Below are positions 6,868-15,708 of a stretch of DNA of 64,000 nt, in pieces. Source of the DNA: an uncultured Caldilineales bacterium (GTDB lineage Bacteria > Chloroflexota > Anaerolineae > JAAEKA01). The notes beneath the pieces are model-generated. The model saw only the letters and a list, made by a program, of their open reading frames with translations, did not search any database and was not told the DNA's origin. The DNA is taken from NCBI GenBank assembly GCA_937907455.1, contig CALESQ010000019.1, positions 1-64,000 on the forward strand, written 5' to 3'. Position numbers and translations under genes: made by a program. How positions within the stretch are numbered: the first letter of the stretch is position 1; the number at the start of each line of letters is the position of its first letter.

Positions 6868-8409
6868 CTATACCTGCCACCGCGGGCGATACTGGATCGC
6901 CTCGGCCAGGTGCGCCGTTTCGATGCGTTCTACGCCGGCCAGGTCGGCGATGGTGCGTGCCAGCTTTAGCGTGCGGTGATAGGCGCGCGCGCTCATGTGC
7001 AGCTGGCGCATGGCCGCGCGCAGCAGGCTGTGCCCGGCCTCATCCACCGCGCAGAACTCGCGGATCTCTCCGGGGCCCATGTCTGCGTTCGTGAGCAATG
7101 CACCGTGTCCCTCGGCATAGTCAGCGAAGCGCTCCCGTTGGCGGGCACGGGCGGCCTCCACGCGGGTGCGGATCGCGCGTGAGCTTTCGCCGCGGTGGGT
7201 GTCGCTGAGTTTTTCAAAGTCTACCCGAGGCACCTCGACATGAATATCAATGCGATCCAGCAGTGGGCCGGACAGCCGCTTCTGATATTTGCTCACTGCT
7301 GCCGGCGAGCAGGTGCAGTCATGTTGGGTATCGCCGTACCAGCCGCAGGGACAGGGGTTCATAGCACCTATCAGCATGAAATTAGCTGGAAAGCTCAGGC
7401 TGCCTTGGGCGCGGCTGATAGTCACCACCTTGTCTTCCATGGGTTGGCGCAGCGTTTCCAGGTTGGCTGGGCCAAATTCAGGCATTTCGTCCAGAAACAG
7501 CACGCCGCGGTGCGCCAAGCTGATTTCGCCGGGCCGCGGCAGGCGGCCTCCGCCGACCAAACCGGCGTTGCTGATGGTGTGATGCGGCGCACGGAAGGGG
7601 CGATGTGCTACCAGGGGCGTACCGGGGGGTAATTGCCCCGTCACCGAATAGATGCGGGTGATGTCCAGCGCTTCGTCCAGGTTGAGTTTAGGCAGGATCG
7701 AGGGCAGTGAGCGCGCCATAAGCGTTTTGCCCGCGCCGGGGCTGCCGGTCATCAGGCAGTTGTGCGCACCTGCCGCGGCGACCTCCAGCGCCCGCTTGAT
7801 GTGTTCTTGCCCCTTGATGTCGGCAAAGTCCACCGTGTAGAGCGCTTCCTCCAATTGCCGTGTGGCTGCGCTATGGCGAAAAGGGGGAATGGTGTCGAAG
7901 TCGCGCAGGTGCGACACCAGTACTGCCAGCGAAGCCACCGGAATCACATCCAGCCCGGGAATCAGCGCGGCTTCCGGCGCATCGGTGGCGGGCAGATACA
8001 CGGTTTTGATACCCTGCTGTTGCGCCATGTAAGCCATTGGCAGCACGCCGTCAATGTGGCGCAGGCTGCCGTCCAGGCTCAGCTCACCGATGAAAAGCGA
8101 TTGTTCCAGCGTGGCCGGGGTGATTTGGTTGCTGGCGGCCATCAGTCCCACGGCAATGGGCAGATCGTATACTGGCCCCACCTTGCGCAGGTCAGCCGGG
8201 GCCAGGTTGATGGTGACGCGCCCGCGTGGATAATACAGCGCCGAGTTGAAGAGCGCCGCGCGTACCCGCTCGGTTGATTCCTTCACCGCGGCATCCGGCA
8301 GGCCCACCAGGACAATCGAAGGCAGCGCGCTGTCGTATATGTCTACTTCTACCTCGATAGGGGTTCCTTCCAGGCCGATCACCGAACAGCTCAATACTTT
8401 TGCCAGCAT
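6868..8409 (-). CDS. yifB: YifB/ComM-family Mg-chelatase-like AAA ATPase
   Basis: A 513-residue protein with an N-terminal Lon-protease-like (S5 fold) domain (about 1-170), a central AAA+ Mg-chelatase domain and a C-terminal helical domain. The Walker A motif GSPGAGKT is at about 222-229, and the Walker B FLDEMPEF and the NPCPCGWYGD zinc-like loop are present. The E. coli/Vibrio homologue ComM is a branch-migration helicase that helps integrate transforming DNA. The start MLAKVLSCSVIG matches the family start and follows GAGGAGG. The C-terminus is the expected ARTIADLAG...IQYRP region. Confidence 0.96.
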   Translation of the reverse strand: MLAKVLSCSVIGLEGTPIEVEVDIYDSALPSIVLVGLPDAAVKESTERVRAALFNSALYYPRGRVTINLAPADLRKVGPVYDLPIAVGLMAASNQITPATLEQSLFIGELSLDGSLRHIDGVLPMAYMAQQQGIKTVYLPATDAPEAALIPGLDVIPVASLAVLVSHLRDFDTIPPFRHSAATRQLEEALYTVDFADIKGQEHIKRALEVAAAGAHNCLMTGSPGAGKTLMARSLPSILPKLNLDEALDITRIYSVTGQLPPGTPLVAHRPFRAPHHTISNAGLVGGGRLPRPGEISLAHRGVLFLDEMPEFGPANLETLRQPMEDKVVTISRAQGSLSFPANFMLIGAMNPCPCGWYGDTQHDCTCSPAAVSKYQKRLSGPLLDRIDIHVEVPRVDFEKLSDTHRGESSRAIRTRVEAARARQRERFADYAEGHGALLTNADMGPGEIREFCAVDEAGHSLLRAAMRQLHMSARAYHRTLKLARTIADLAGVERIETAHLAEAIQYRPRWQV

Positions 8410-8579
8410 ACGCGCCCCCTCCTCAAGGTTGGCACTAGGATTAATGAATGCTGGGGCGAATTTTACCAGAATGTTCGGCAGCGCACAAGTGCCGAGGGCT
8501 GTATCTTGTCCTTTCGCGCATATCTTGTTGTGATAGCCTGGTGCGGTTTAGTCCATCTGAAAACGCCGCCCTCTGTCTA

Positions 8580-8767
8580 ATGAACCAGCCTGTTGGTCTT
8601 CAAGGGGCCATTGTTTCGCAGGACGGCTATCCTCACCCCGGAGCCAAACCGACCAGTCGTTGGCTGCCGGGCCTTATACGCTGATCATGGGGCTGTATGA
8701 TCTTCAGGCCGGAGTACAACGGGTGCTGTTGCAAGATGCTGCCGGCGTTGCCTTCCCCGATAATTAA
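8580..8767 (+). pseudogene. Remnant of a membrane glycosyltransferase C-terminus
   Basis: One frame reads LQGAIVSQDGYPHPGAKPTSRWLPG, split here as LQGAIVSQDGYPH and PGAKPTSRWLPG, and then breaks. Two bases later another frame continues YTLIMGLYDLQAGVQRV...AFPDN and stops at 8765-8767. This matches, from memory, the extracytoplasmic C-terminal tail of Chloroflexota ArnT/PMT-like membrane glycosyltransferases (D-x-Y-P..G..PTS-W-PG..DxYTL..GLYD). About six residues expected between WLPG and YTL are missing, which gives the frameshift. No upstream part of the gene is present. The rest of the 470-base gap (8410-8579 and 8768-8879) shows nothing I recognise apart from a small CGGCA/TGCCG stem near 8474. 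Confidence 0.6.
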
Positions 8768-8879
8768 TTTCAACTGACGCAGATTGAGGTTGAATAGAAA
8801 CACTGCCGATTGGCTTGGGAGGAGGCTTGGAAATTTATCCTACAGGGAGCGGCCAAAGCAGCGTGTTGGGGGTGTGTAA

Positions 8880-10154
8880 TCAGGCTGGATGGCTGGCCCA
8901 TTCTCCGCTGATTGCTGCGGCAATGCACTGTTCCAGGCTGCCGTAGCGCATTTTGACCTTGCTGTGCGCCGGAGCATAGCAGGCCATTTTGCCGGCATTG
9001 GTGGCCATGCTGGTGATGCCCAGGCTGCGCATTGGCGCCACCACGCCGCAGGTGTCAGCCACCACCTGGCCCCCCGCGGCTTCAATCGTTTGTACCCAGC
9101 CGGCAGTGCGCGCCCGTTGCCGCGTGATGCCCGCGGTGGTCACCCACAACTGCGTGGCAAGTTGTTTCCCTGCCAGCAAACCGGCAATTTGCTCGATCTC
9201 GCTCAGGCTGGCATGGGGGCAACCCACGGTCACCAAGTCAATGTGGCGCAGGTCAGGGTCGGCATCCATCACCGTATAGCCGGTATCGAGGCTGTCTACC
9301 AGCAGTCGCCGCGCGCCTGGCTTGATCAGCCGTGTCCCCAGATCGCGCGCCTCTGGTGTGTAACCGGCGACGTGAAACAGTGCCACTGCGCCGTAGGCAG
9401 CCAGCCCTGCGCCCAGGGTTTTCAGCCGATCACCCGCTGCACCGCCCAGTGAGAGATCAGCGGGCAGTGGCGGCAGCCAGGCGGCCAGATCCTCCCACCA
9501 CAGCACAGCTTGTCCCACTTGTTTGCCCACGATGTAGCTGAGCGCGCCAAAATCGGCCACATCGCGCAGCGCGCAGCGCACTTCAATCACGACATCAGCC
9601 AGGCGGCCAGCGGCGAGGTGATAGCCGTAGCGCGGGGTGCGTCCTGCAATAGCCGCGGCCAAAGCCGAAGGCCCGCCTTCGCGGTTGCTGGCTGCTCCCA
9701 GGATTGAGTTGGCGAAAATCACCGCGGAGCTTTCGGCCCATGCCAGGTGATCGCCGCGCTGAGGGATGTAACCCGGAAACAGGTAGGGGGTGCAGCTCAT
9801 GGTGGGGGTGATGCCCATGCGCTCGAACGCGGCGATGGCGCTCAGTTGCGGCTGAGCAAAGTCGGGCTGGATGCCCATTTCCTGCCAGCGTGCCAGCTCC
9901 ATGCCAGCAGGGTTGAGCGTGGTGGGTACGCGCACCTGCGCGCCCTGCTCTGCCCAATCCAGCAAAAACTGCACGCCTGCATCACCCAGGTTCTTGTAGC
10001 TGACACCGGCGATTTGCGCGTGGGTGATGGGCACCAGGTCGGGGGCTTCGTAGATGCGGCCCAGCGTAGCCACAATCTCCATGGCGCGCTGCACGCCCGG
10101 CCCTTCGGCGCCATCCAGTAAATGCTGCTCTTCAGCGGTGAGATGAAAGGTCAT
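8880..10154 (-). CDS. Aconitase X catalytic subunit (DUF521)
   Basis: A 424-residue protein of the aconitase X family. Characterised members are cis-3-hydroxy-L-proline dehydratase or mevalonate 5-phosphate dehydratase, with an iron-sulfur cluster at the active site. Family features include the start MTFHLTAEEQHLLDGAEGPG, MSCTPYLFPGYIP, the ES-A-V-I-F-A-N-S segment, VTVGCPHASLSEI and the C-terminal TNAGKMACYAP motif. The length corresponds to the large domain only. The small swivel subunit (DUF126) is neither fused nor adjacent. The start at 10154 gives the family N-terminus; the longer frame covers the neighbouring small gene in another frame. Confidence 0.9.
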   Translation of the reverse strand: MTFHLTAEEQHLLDGAEGPGVQRAMEIVATLGRIYEAPDLVPITHAQIAGVSYKNLGDAGVQFLLDWAEQGAQVRVPTTLNPAGMELARWQEMGIQPDFAQPQLSAIAAFERMGITPTMSCTPYLFPGYIPQRGDHLAWAESSAVIFANSILGAASNREGGPSALAAAIAGRTPRYGYHLAAGRLADVVIEVRCALRDVADFGALSYIVGKQVGQAVLWWEDLAAWLPPLPADLSLGGAAGDRLKTLGAGLAAYGAVALFHVAGYTPEARDLGTRLIKPGARRLLVDSLDTGYTVMDADPDLRHIDLVTVGCPHASLSEIEQIAGLLAGKQLATQLWVTTAGITRQRARTAGWVQTIEAAGGQVVADTCGVVAPMRSLGITSMATNAGKMACYAPAHSKVKMRYGSLEQCIAAAISGEWASHPA

Positions 10155-10168
10155 AAAACAGGCACTGC

Positions 10169-10354
10169 CTACTTCGAGCGATTGAAGAAGTGGTCGAGAC
10201 CGAGGAAGATCGCCACAGCCAGCACACCGAACAGCAGCAGGATCTGCCAGAATTCGGCGTGAACCCACACCACAATGCGCAGCTTGCTCCAGATCAGCCA
10301 AAAGGCGATGAGCACGGCTACGGTAACCAACAGCGGACGACCTACACGGTTCAT
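10169..10354 (-). CDS. Small two-helix membrane protein
   Basis: A 61-residue protein with two predicted membrane helices (about 8-23 and 34-53), a basic N-terminus and a basic C-terminus (NRSK). Its ATG overlaps the prmA stop by ATGA and it precedes the aconitase X gene by 14 bases, which supports it as a real, co-transcribed gene. I do not recognise a family and propose no function. Confidence 0.7.
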   Translation of the reverse strand: MNRVGRPLLVTVAVLIAFWLIWSKLRIVVWVHAEFWQILLLFGVLAVAIFLGLDHFFNRSK

Positions 10355-11307
10355 AACGCTTTCTCCTGAGGGAATGCCACGGCGGGCGCGGCAACCAATG
10401 CCACCCAGTCGCCTTCGTCTAGCTGATCAATGACCTGAAGCCCGGCGACATGCAGGGCGCTCAGTACCTCGGCGGCCCGTGGTTCGATGATGCCGCTGAC
10501 AATCAGGCGGCCTTGCGCGGCCAGCAGACCGGCCATGCCCTCTACCAGCAACTGCACAATGACATCGGCCAGGATGTTGGCTATGATCACCGGCCAGCCC
10601 GCGGGCTGCTCGGCGCGTTCAGGCAACGAACCGGCGCGGGCTGTGATGGCCGCAGCCACGCCGTTGCGCGCTGCATTCTCTTCGGTAGCGGTAATGGCAA
10701 TGGGGTCAATGTCGGTCGCCAGCACCGCCTCTGCACCCAGCCGCACCGCGGTGATAGCCAGCACTCCAGAGCCGCACCCTACATCCAGCACCGTCTCATG
10801 TGGCTGCAGATGCCGTTCCAGCGCGGCCATGCACAGCCGGGTGCTGGGGTGCAGCCCGGTGCCGAATGCCATGCCAGGATCGAGGATCACCGGCAGCAAT
10901 GTTTCGTTGTTGTCGCCCGCAGGCAGGGGATGGCTGTCATCAGCCTGCCATGCCGGTACGATCAACAAGCGCTGCCCAACACGCGTGGGGTGATAGTGCT
11001 GGCGCCAGGCATTGGCCCAGTCCTCTTCGGCCAGCTCGCGCAGCGTGGGGTCAGGAATGGGGTAGATGCGTCCCAGAAACCACAGGCCATGCTCCAGACG
11101 TTGACGCAGCTCGTGGTCGTCGGCAGGCAGGTAGGTGCGCACGGTGACGCGGGTGCTGTCGGCTTCACCGTAGGGGCCGAAGCCGCCGACCTCGATCACG
11201 GCGCCGCTTTGGCTTTCGCCGGGGCGGCTGTTGTAGCGGTTGAATAGCTCTGCGACGGCCTCGGCGGCCTCGCCGTCACAAGCTACGCTGATTTCAAGCC
11301 ATTGCAT
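10351..11307 (-). CDS. prmA: Ribosomal protein L11 methyltransferase
   Basis: A 318-residue SAM-dependent methyltransferase that trimethylates ribosomal protein L11. The N-terminal substrate domain begins MQWLEISV and carries a Y-R-x-Y-L-P-type segment. The catalytic domain has DPGMAFGTGLHPSTR, motif I VLDVGCGSGVLAI, ATDIDPIAI and the NPPY-like IIANILAD. The start is the family start; the 17 extra upstream residues are not conserved. dnaJ lies just upstream, a common pairing in bacteria. Confidence 0.95.
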   Translation of the reverse strand: MQWLEISVACDGEAAEAVAELFNRYNSRPGESQSGAVIEVGGFGPYGEADSTRVTVRTYLPADDHELRQRLEHGLWFLGRIYPIPDPTLRELAEEDWANAWRQHYHPTRVGQRLLIVPAWQADDSHPLPAGDNNETLLPVILDPGMAFGTGLHPSTRLCMAALERHLQPHETVLDVGCGSGVLAITAVRLGAEAVLATDIDPIAITATEENAARNGVAAAITARAGSLPERAEQPAGWPVIIANILADVIVQLLVEGMAGLLAAQGRLIVSGIIEPRAAEVLSALHVAGLQVIDQLDEGDWVALVAAPAVAFPQEKAL

Positions 11308-11361
11308 GAACAGGGGTACTCCGTTGGAGACAACGCAACCGCGCGGGCTGCGTTGCACAGG

Positions 11362-12495
11362 TTAGCCGCCGAAGGCATCATTCAAGGCATCGGCCAGCTT
11401 GTCGAAAAAGCCGCGGTCGCTGCCCAGGTTGGGCGTGCCCAGGGTTTCGCCTAGCTCTTCCATCAGCTTCTTTTGCTTGCCGTTGAGCTGCGTAGGCGTG
11501 ACCACCTTGACCGCAATGAGCTGGTCGCCGCGGCGGTCGCTGCGACGCAGGTGCGGCACGCCCTTGTTTTTCAGGCGCAGCACCTTGCCGAATTGAGTGC
11601 CCGGCGGAATTACCAGCGTTTCGTTGCCGTCCAGAGTTGGCACGGTGATTTCTGCACCCAGCGCAGCCTGGACAAAGTTGACCGGCAACTCCATCACAAT
11701 ATCGTTGTCACGGCGCTGGAATACAGCGTGTGGTTTCACGGTAAGCGCCACAAACAGGCTGCCTGCCGGTCCACCGCTTAGGCCCTGATTGCCCTCACCA
11801 GCCAGCTTGATTTGCGTGCCGTCATCTACACCGGCGGGCACGTTGACTGCCAGTCGGCGCGTGGCTTGAACTTGCTTGCGTCCCTGGCAGTCGTGACAGG
11901 GAGTTGTGATCACCTCGCCGCTGCCGTTGCAACGGGTGCAGGTGGTGCTGGTAAGGATGGTACCGAAGATGCTTTGCTGACGGCGCTGCACTTCGCCTGT
12001 GCCGCTGCATTGGGGGCAACGCATGGGGCTGGTGCCTGGCTCTGCGCCGCTGCCTGAGCAATTGCTGCATGTTTCCAGGCGATTAATCTCGACCTCGCGC
12101 TCCACGCCGAACACGGCTTCTTCAAAAGTCAGGGTCAGACCCACGCGCAGATCGGCACCGCGGCGCGGGCCGCGCTGCGGCCCACGCGTGGCTGTGCCCA
12201 TGCCAAACAGATCTTCAAAGATTGAGCCGAAATCGCCAAAGCCACCGCTGAAGCCACCACTGAAGCCACCCTGGGCACCGGCATGGCCGAAACGATCGTA
12301 GGCAGCACGCTTGTCGGCGTTGCTAAGCACTTCGTAGGCTTCGTTGGCCTCCTTGAAAATGGCTTCGGCACTGGTTTCTTTGTTGACGTCGGGGTGATAT
12401 TGGCGCGCCAGCTTGCGGTAGGCGCTGCGGATTTCATCGGTGCTGGCGCTGCGCGCCACACCTAACACCTCGTAGTAATCGCGTTTGGTACTCAT
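11362..12495 (-). CDS. dnaJ: Chaperone protein DnaJ
   Basis: A 377-residue type I J-protein, co-chaperone of DnaK. The J domain (about 1-70) holds HPD at 34-36. It is followed by a Gly/Phe-rich linker (GGFSGGFSGGFGDFG), four zinc motifs (CSNCSGSG, CPQCSGTG, CTRCNGSG, CHDCQGRK) and the C-terminal substrate domains. dnaK and grpE are not in the window. The stop of the upstream small membrane gene directly abuts the start codon (12496/12495). Confidence 0.98.
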   Translation of the reverse strand: MSTKRDYYEVLGVARSASTDEIRSAYRKLARQYHPDVNKETSAEAIFKEANEAYEVLSNADKRAAYDRFGHAGAQGGFSGGFSGGFGDFGSIFEDLFGMGTATRGPQRGPRRGADLRVGLTLTFEEAVFGVEREVEINRLETCSNCSGSGAEPGTSPMRCPQCSGTGEVQRRQQSIFGTILTSTTCTRCNGSGEVITTPCHDCQGRKQVQATRRLAVNVPAGVDDGTQIKLAGEGNQGLSGGPAGSLFVALTVKPHAVFQRRDNDIVMELPVNFVQAALGAEITVPTLDGNETLVIPPGTQFGKVLRLKNKGVPHLRRSDRRGDQLIAVKVVTPTQLNGKQKKLMEELGETLGTPNLGSDRGFFDKLADALNDAFGG

Positions 12496-12702
12496 CTAGC
12501 TTTCGTTATCGCTTTCCCAACTGATAATCCATGTACAGGCCCCGGCCAGCGCCACGGTGGCAGCGACCAGCGCCGCCCATTGCCGTGCCGTGAAGCCCAC
12601 GTTGCGCGCTGAAAACGCCAGGATAAGCACCATGCCCAGCGCAAGACCGGCCCATAGCAACAAGTTCGGGTGTTTTTGATACCACTGTTGTAATGTTTTC
12701 AT
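12496..12702 (-). CDS. Small two-helix membrane protein between coaE and dnaJ
   Basis: A 68-residue protein with two predicted membrane helices (about 14-30 and 40-60), an N-terminal KTLQQWYQKHPN and an acidic tail (WESDNES). It overlaps the coaE stop by ATGA and its own TAG is flush with the dnaJ ATG, so it is tightly packed in an operon. I recognise no family. Its layout resembles the 61-residue gene at 10169-10354. Confidence 0.75.
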   Translation of the reverse strand: MKTLQQWYQKHPNLLLWAGLALGMVLILAFSARNVGFTARQWAALVAATVALAGACTWIISWESDNES

Positions 12703-13352
12703 AGCACAAGCCGTTTCTCGGTTGATGCAGCCAGGTGAGGTTGCACATGCTGTTGCCAGGCGTTTTGCACCTGTCTCTGCATCTGCGCCAGACTGCCGGC
12801 ATTTTCGATCACTACATCGGCGCGGGCGATTTTTTCGGCCTGGGGCGGCTGGGCATCAATGCGCAGCGTGGCTTCAGCTTCGCTCAGGTCGCGGGTGGTC
12901 ATCAGTCGTTCGATCTGCTGGTGGCGCGGCGCAGTGACAACCCACACCTGGTCGCAAAGCTGAAGGCTCAAGCCTGCCTCTAGCAGCTTGATCGCTTCGA
13001 TGATGGCTACCGGTACGGTACATAGCGCCAGGCGGTGACCGATTTCTTGAAACACCGCGGGATGCACTAATTCTTCCAGATCGGCCAGTGCCGCGGGATC
13101 GCTGAAGACAATTTGGCCGAGACGGGCACGGTCAATAGCACCGCCCGCAGGCGCGATGGCTGCGCCGAAACGGCGCACAATCTGGCGGTAAGCCGGTTGG
13201 CCCGGTTCCATCACCTGGTGGGCGATTTTGTCGGCGTCGAGGCCCTGAGCGCCCAGCGCAGCCAGCATGGTCATCACCGTGCTTTTGCCCGTGCCGATGT
13301 TGCCGGTAAGGCCGATGACAAGACGCAGAGAGTTGTTTGGTGCGGTGTTCAT
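12699..13352 (-). CDS. coaE: Dephospho-CoA kinase
   Basis: A 217-residue P-loop kinase that phosphorylates the 3'-hydroxyl of dephospho-CoA in the last step of CoA synthesis. The P-loop GNIGTGKST lies at about 17-25, followed by GLDADKIAHQVMEPGQPAY, the lid region VHPAVFQEI and VWVVTAPRHQQIERLMTRD-like (here MTTRDLS). The length is normal. The start MNTAPNNSLR follows the upstream ABC-F stop by about 35 bases. Confidence 0.96.
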   Translation of the reverse strand: MNTAPNNSLRLVIGLTGNIGTGKSTVMTMLAALGAQGLDADKIAHQVMEPGQPAYRQIVRRFGAAIAPAGGAIDRARLGQIVFSDPAALADLEELVHPAVFQEIGHRLALCTVPVAIIEAIKLLEAGLSLQLCDQVWVVTAPRHQQIERLMTTRDLSEAEATLRIDAQPPQAEKIARADVVIENAGSLAQMQRQVQNAWQQHVQPHLAASTEKRLVL

Positions 13353-13386
13353 AATTCAGAAAGCAAGCCGATGGGGCAGACCGATG

Positions 13387-15381
13387 CTAGGCAGCCAACT
13401 CGGCCCAGGCTTCCATCACTTGGTGCAGTTGCAGGTCGGCGTCGTGGTACTCACGGCCCAGCCGTTCGATGCGGGTGGCATCCTGTGCGGTGCTGGCTGC
13501 GTTGAGTGCGTCACCCAGCTCGGTCAGGCGTGCTTCCAGCGTTTCGATGTGTGCTGCCAGGCGGTCGGCCTCGGCGGCGCGCGCTTCAGCTTGCTTGCGC
13601 AGACGACGCTCGTCACGGGCACGCTCGCGGTGAAGTTGCGCTTCCGAAGGCAGTGCCACGGCAGAGGTACCGTTTGAAGCCGCAGCCGCACTTTCTGCTG
13701 CCGCGGCCGCCAGATAGGCGGAGTAGTTGCCCGGGTAGGCGCGCAACTCGCCCTGATCAATCATCCACACCTGCGTGGCTACGGCATCTACCAGATAGCG
13801 GTCGTGTGTTACCAGCAGCACGCTGCCGCCGAAGCCTTGCAGCACGGTCTCCAGCACCTCTTGCGAGGTGATGTCGAGGTGGTTGGTGGGTTCGTCCAGC
13901 ACCAGCAGGTTGGCGCCCTCCAGGGTGAGGCGCGCCAGTGCTATACGGCTGCGCTGCCCGCCGCTGAGTACGCTGATCGGCTTGAATACGTCGTCGCCGG
14001 AGAAGAGGAAGCGCCCCAGCAGGCCGCGCGCTTCGCCGATGTCCATGCGTGGGGCCTTGGCAAGGATCGCCTCCAGCACGGTGATTTCCGGGCGCAGCTC
14101 GGCATGAGCTTGCGCCAGATAGCCGATTTGCACGCCAGCGCCTACCCGCATCCGGCCTTGCAGCGGCGGCGTTTGGCCCAGCAGGGTTTTGAGGAAGGTG
14201 CTTTTGCCTGCACCGTTGGGGCCAAGCAGCGCGGCCCGTTCGCCGCGCTTCAGCTCCAGGTCTTCGCTGTAGAAAAGCAAGGTGTCATCCGGCAGGATGG
14301 GCGTGCGTGCTGCCAGATATTCGTGGCCGCCAGAGATGTCTTCGCGCTGCGCGGGCGGTGCTGCCGCGGCGCGGTAGCCCACGGCTAAATCCAGAGTGCG
14401 CAGCACGATGTTGCCGCTGCGCTGCCGCGTTTCCATCTGCAGGCGGATGCTGTGCGTGTTGCGCGGCTGCTCAATCAGCCCATCTTCTGCCGCCAGGCGT
14501 TCCAGCCGGGTGCGGCGTCCCTGCGCCTGTTTGGTGTTTTGTCCGGCGATGTTGCGGCGGATGAAGTCTTCTTCTTTGGCGATGAACTGCTGCTGGCGCT
14601 GCCATTCCTTGCGTTGCCGCTCGCGACGCTCTTCGCGTTGTAGCACATAGGCACTGTAGTTGCCGCGATAGTTCTCCAACCGCTGACCGGCCAGCTCCCA
14701 TACACGCGTGGCAACCCTATCCAGAAAATAGCGATCGTGTGATACGGCCAGCAGGCTGCCGTGCCATTGCAGCAGCGTTTGTTCCAACCATTCCGTCGCA
14801 TGGAGGTCAAGATGGTTGGTAGGTTCGTCCATCAGCAACAGATCGGGTTGTTGCAGGATCAACCGGGCCAGCAGGCCGCGGGTACGCTGCCCACCGCTGA
14901 GATGCGCCAACGGCATGTGATGTTCGTCTGGTGCAAACCCCAGGCCGGTGAGTACCTGCTTCATGCGCAGCTCCCAGGCATAGCCACCTGCAGCCTCGAA
15001 GGCGGCCTGGCGCGGGCCGTATTCGGCCAGTGCTTCTTCGTAGGTGGCGGGGTGGGCCATGCGCTCTTCCAGCCGATGGAGTGCCTCAGCCTGGCGGCGC
15101 AGCGGCTGGAACTCGGCGGCCACATCGTCCCACAGGGTGACATCACCGGGCAGAGGCGGGTCTTGCGGCAGGTAGCCGATGGTCAAGCCGCGCATGCGGC
15201 TGAGTGTGCCGTCAGTGGGCGCGTCTAAACCGGCGAGAATGCGCAGCAGCGTGGTTTTGCCTTCACCGTTGGGGCCAACCAGGCCGATGCGGTCGCCCTT
15301 TTCAATGCGCACTTCCACCCCCTGGAACACGTCCAGCGGGCCAAAGCGTTTACTGAGAGCTGAGCCGATCAGAATAGACAT
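13387..15381 (-). CDS. ABC-F family ATP-binding protein (Uup/EttA-like)
   Basis: A 664-residue soluble protein with two ABC domains. The Walker A motifs are GPNGEGKTT and GPNGAGKST, the signatures LSGGQRTRG and LSGGQRSRI, and the Walker B motifs LLMDEPTNHLD and LVLDEPTNHLD. A linker rich in Arg/Glu separates the domains, and a C-terminal coiled coil (about 590-655) resembles Uup. ABC-F proteins act on the ribosome; Uup-type members also affect DNA or ribosome assembly. The exact subgroup is not certain. MSILIGSALSKRFG is the start: it lies 9 bases from a -10 box, and the longer frame would cross the promoter. Confidence 0.93.
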   Translation of the reverse strand: MSILIGSALSKRFGPLDVFQGVEVRIEKGDRIGLVGPNGEGKTTLLRILAGLDAPTDGTLSRMRGLTIGYLPQDPPLPGDVTLWDDVAAEFQPLRRQAEALHRLEERMAHPATYEEALAEYGPRQAAFEAAGGYAWELRMKQVLTGLGFAPDEHHMPLAHLSGGQRTRGLLARLILQQPDLLLMDEPTNHLDLHATEWLEQTLLQWHGSLLAVSHDRYFLDRVATRVWELAGQRLENYRGNYSAYVLQREERRERQRKEWQRQQQFIAKEEDFIRRNIAGQNTKQAQGRRTRLERLAAEDGLIEQPRNTHSIRLQMETRQRSGNIVLRTLDLAVGYRAAAAPPAQREDISGGHEYLAARTPILPDDTLLFYSEDLELKRGERAALLGPNGAGKSTFLKTLLGQTPPLQGRMRVGAGVQIGYLAQAHAELRPEITVLEAILAKAPRMDIGEARGLLGRFLFSGDDVFKPISVLSGGQRSRIALARLTLEGANLLVLDEPTNHLDITSQEVLETVLQGFGGSVLLVTHDRYLVDAVATQVWMIDQGELRAYPGNYSAYLAAAAAESAAAASNGTSAVALPSEAQLHRERARDERRLRKQAEARAAEADRLAAHIETLEARLTELGDALNAASTAQDATRIERLGREYHDADLQLHQVMEAWAELAA

Positions 15382-15708
15382 AGAAGTAAAATTATACCAC
15401 GGGCCTGAGGGAGTGACCAAAGCTGTGAGGGTGCAGGTTTGCAGGGCGGGAGTGAGGGGTGACACGGTGATGATGGGTGTTTTCTGTTTGCTGTGTACGG
15501 TTTATAATGCGCTTAGTACATCGTAAAAAAGTCATTGTGTCAGGTATTAGTACGCTGAGCGCTTTCATCCTGTCACTCCGAACGCAGTGAGAAGTCCCCC
15601 GTGCGTTGATGAAGGAATTCCTCGGCCCTGCCAGCACCTGCTACAGGCAAAACTTGATCTAAGCACTTAGTCCTGGTCTTGATGCCGCTCGTTAATCGGA
15701 GGTTCTTC
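15382..15708. other. Divergent intergenic region with a dispersed-repeat fragment
   Basis: This 327-base gap holds the ABC-F promoter, a possible plus-strand -10 box TATAAT at 15503-15508 with no clear -35 box, and at about 15566-15600 the segment TGTCACTCCGAACGCAGTGA followed by GAAGTCCC. That segment resembles the very widespread intergenic element of the form TGTCATTCCGAGC..AGCGAGGAATC seen in many bacterial genomes. A GGAGG ribosome site lies at 15698. I see no open reading frame of interest. Confidence 0.6.
15391..15420 (-). promoter_or_regulatory. Promoter of the ABC-F gene
   Basis: On the minus strand TTGGTC, an 18-base spacer and TATAAT (15391-15396) end 9 bases before the ATG at 15381, leaving at most about two bases of leader and no ribosome binding site. 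Confidence 0.55.
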
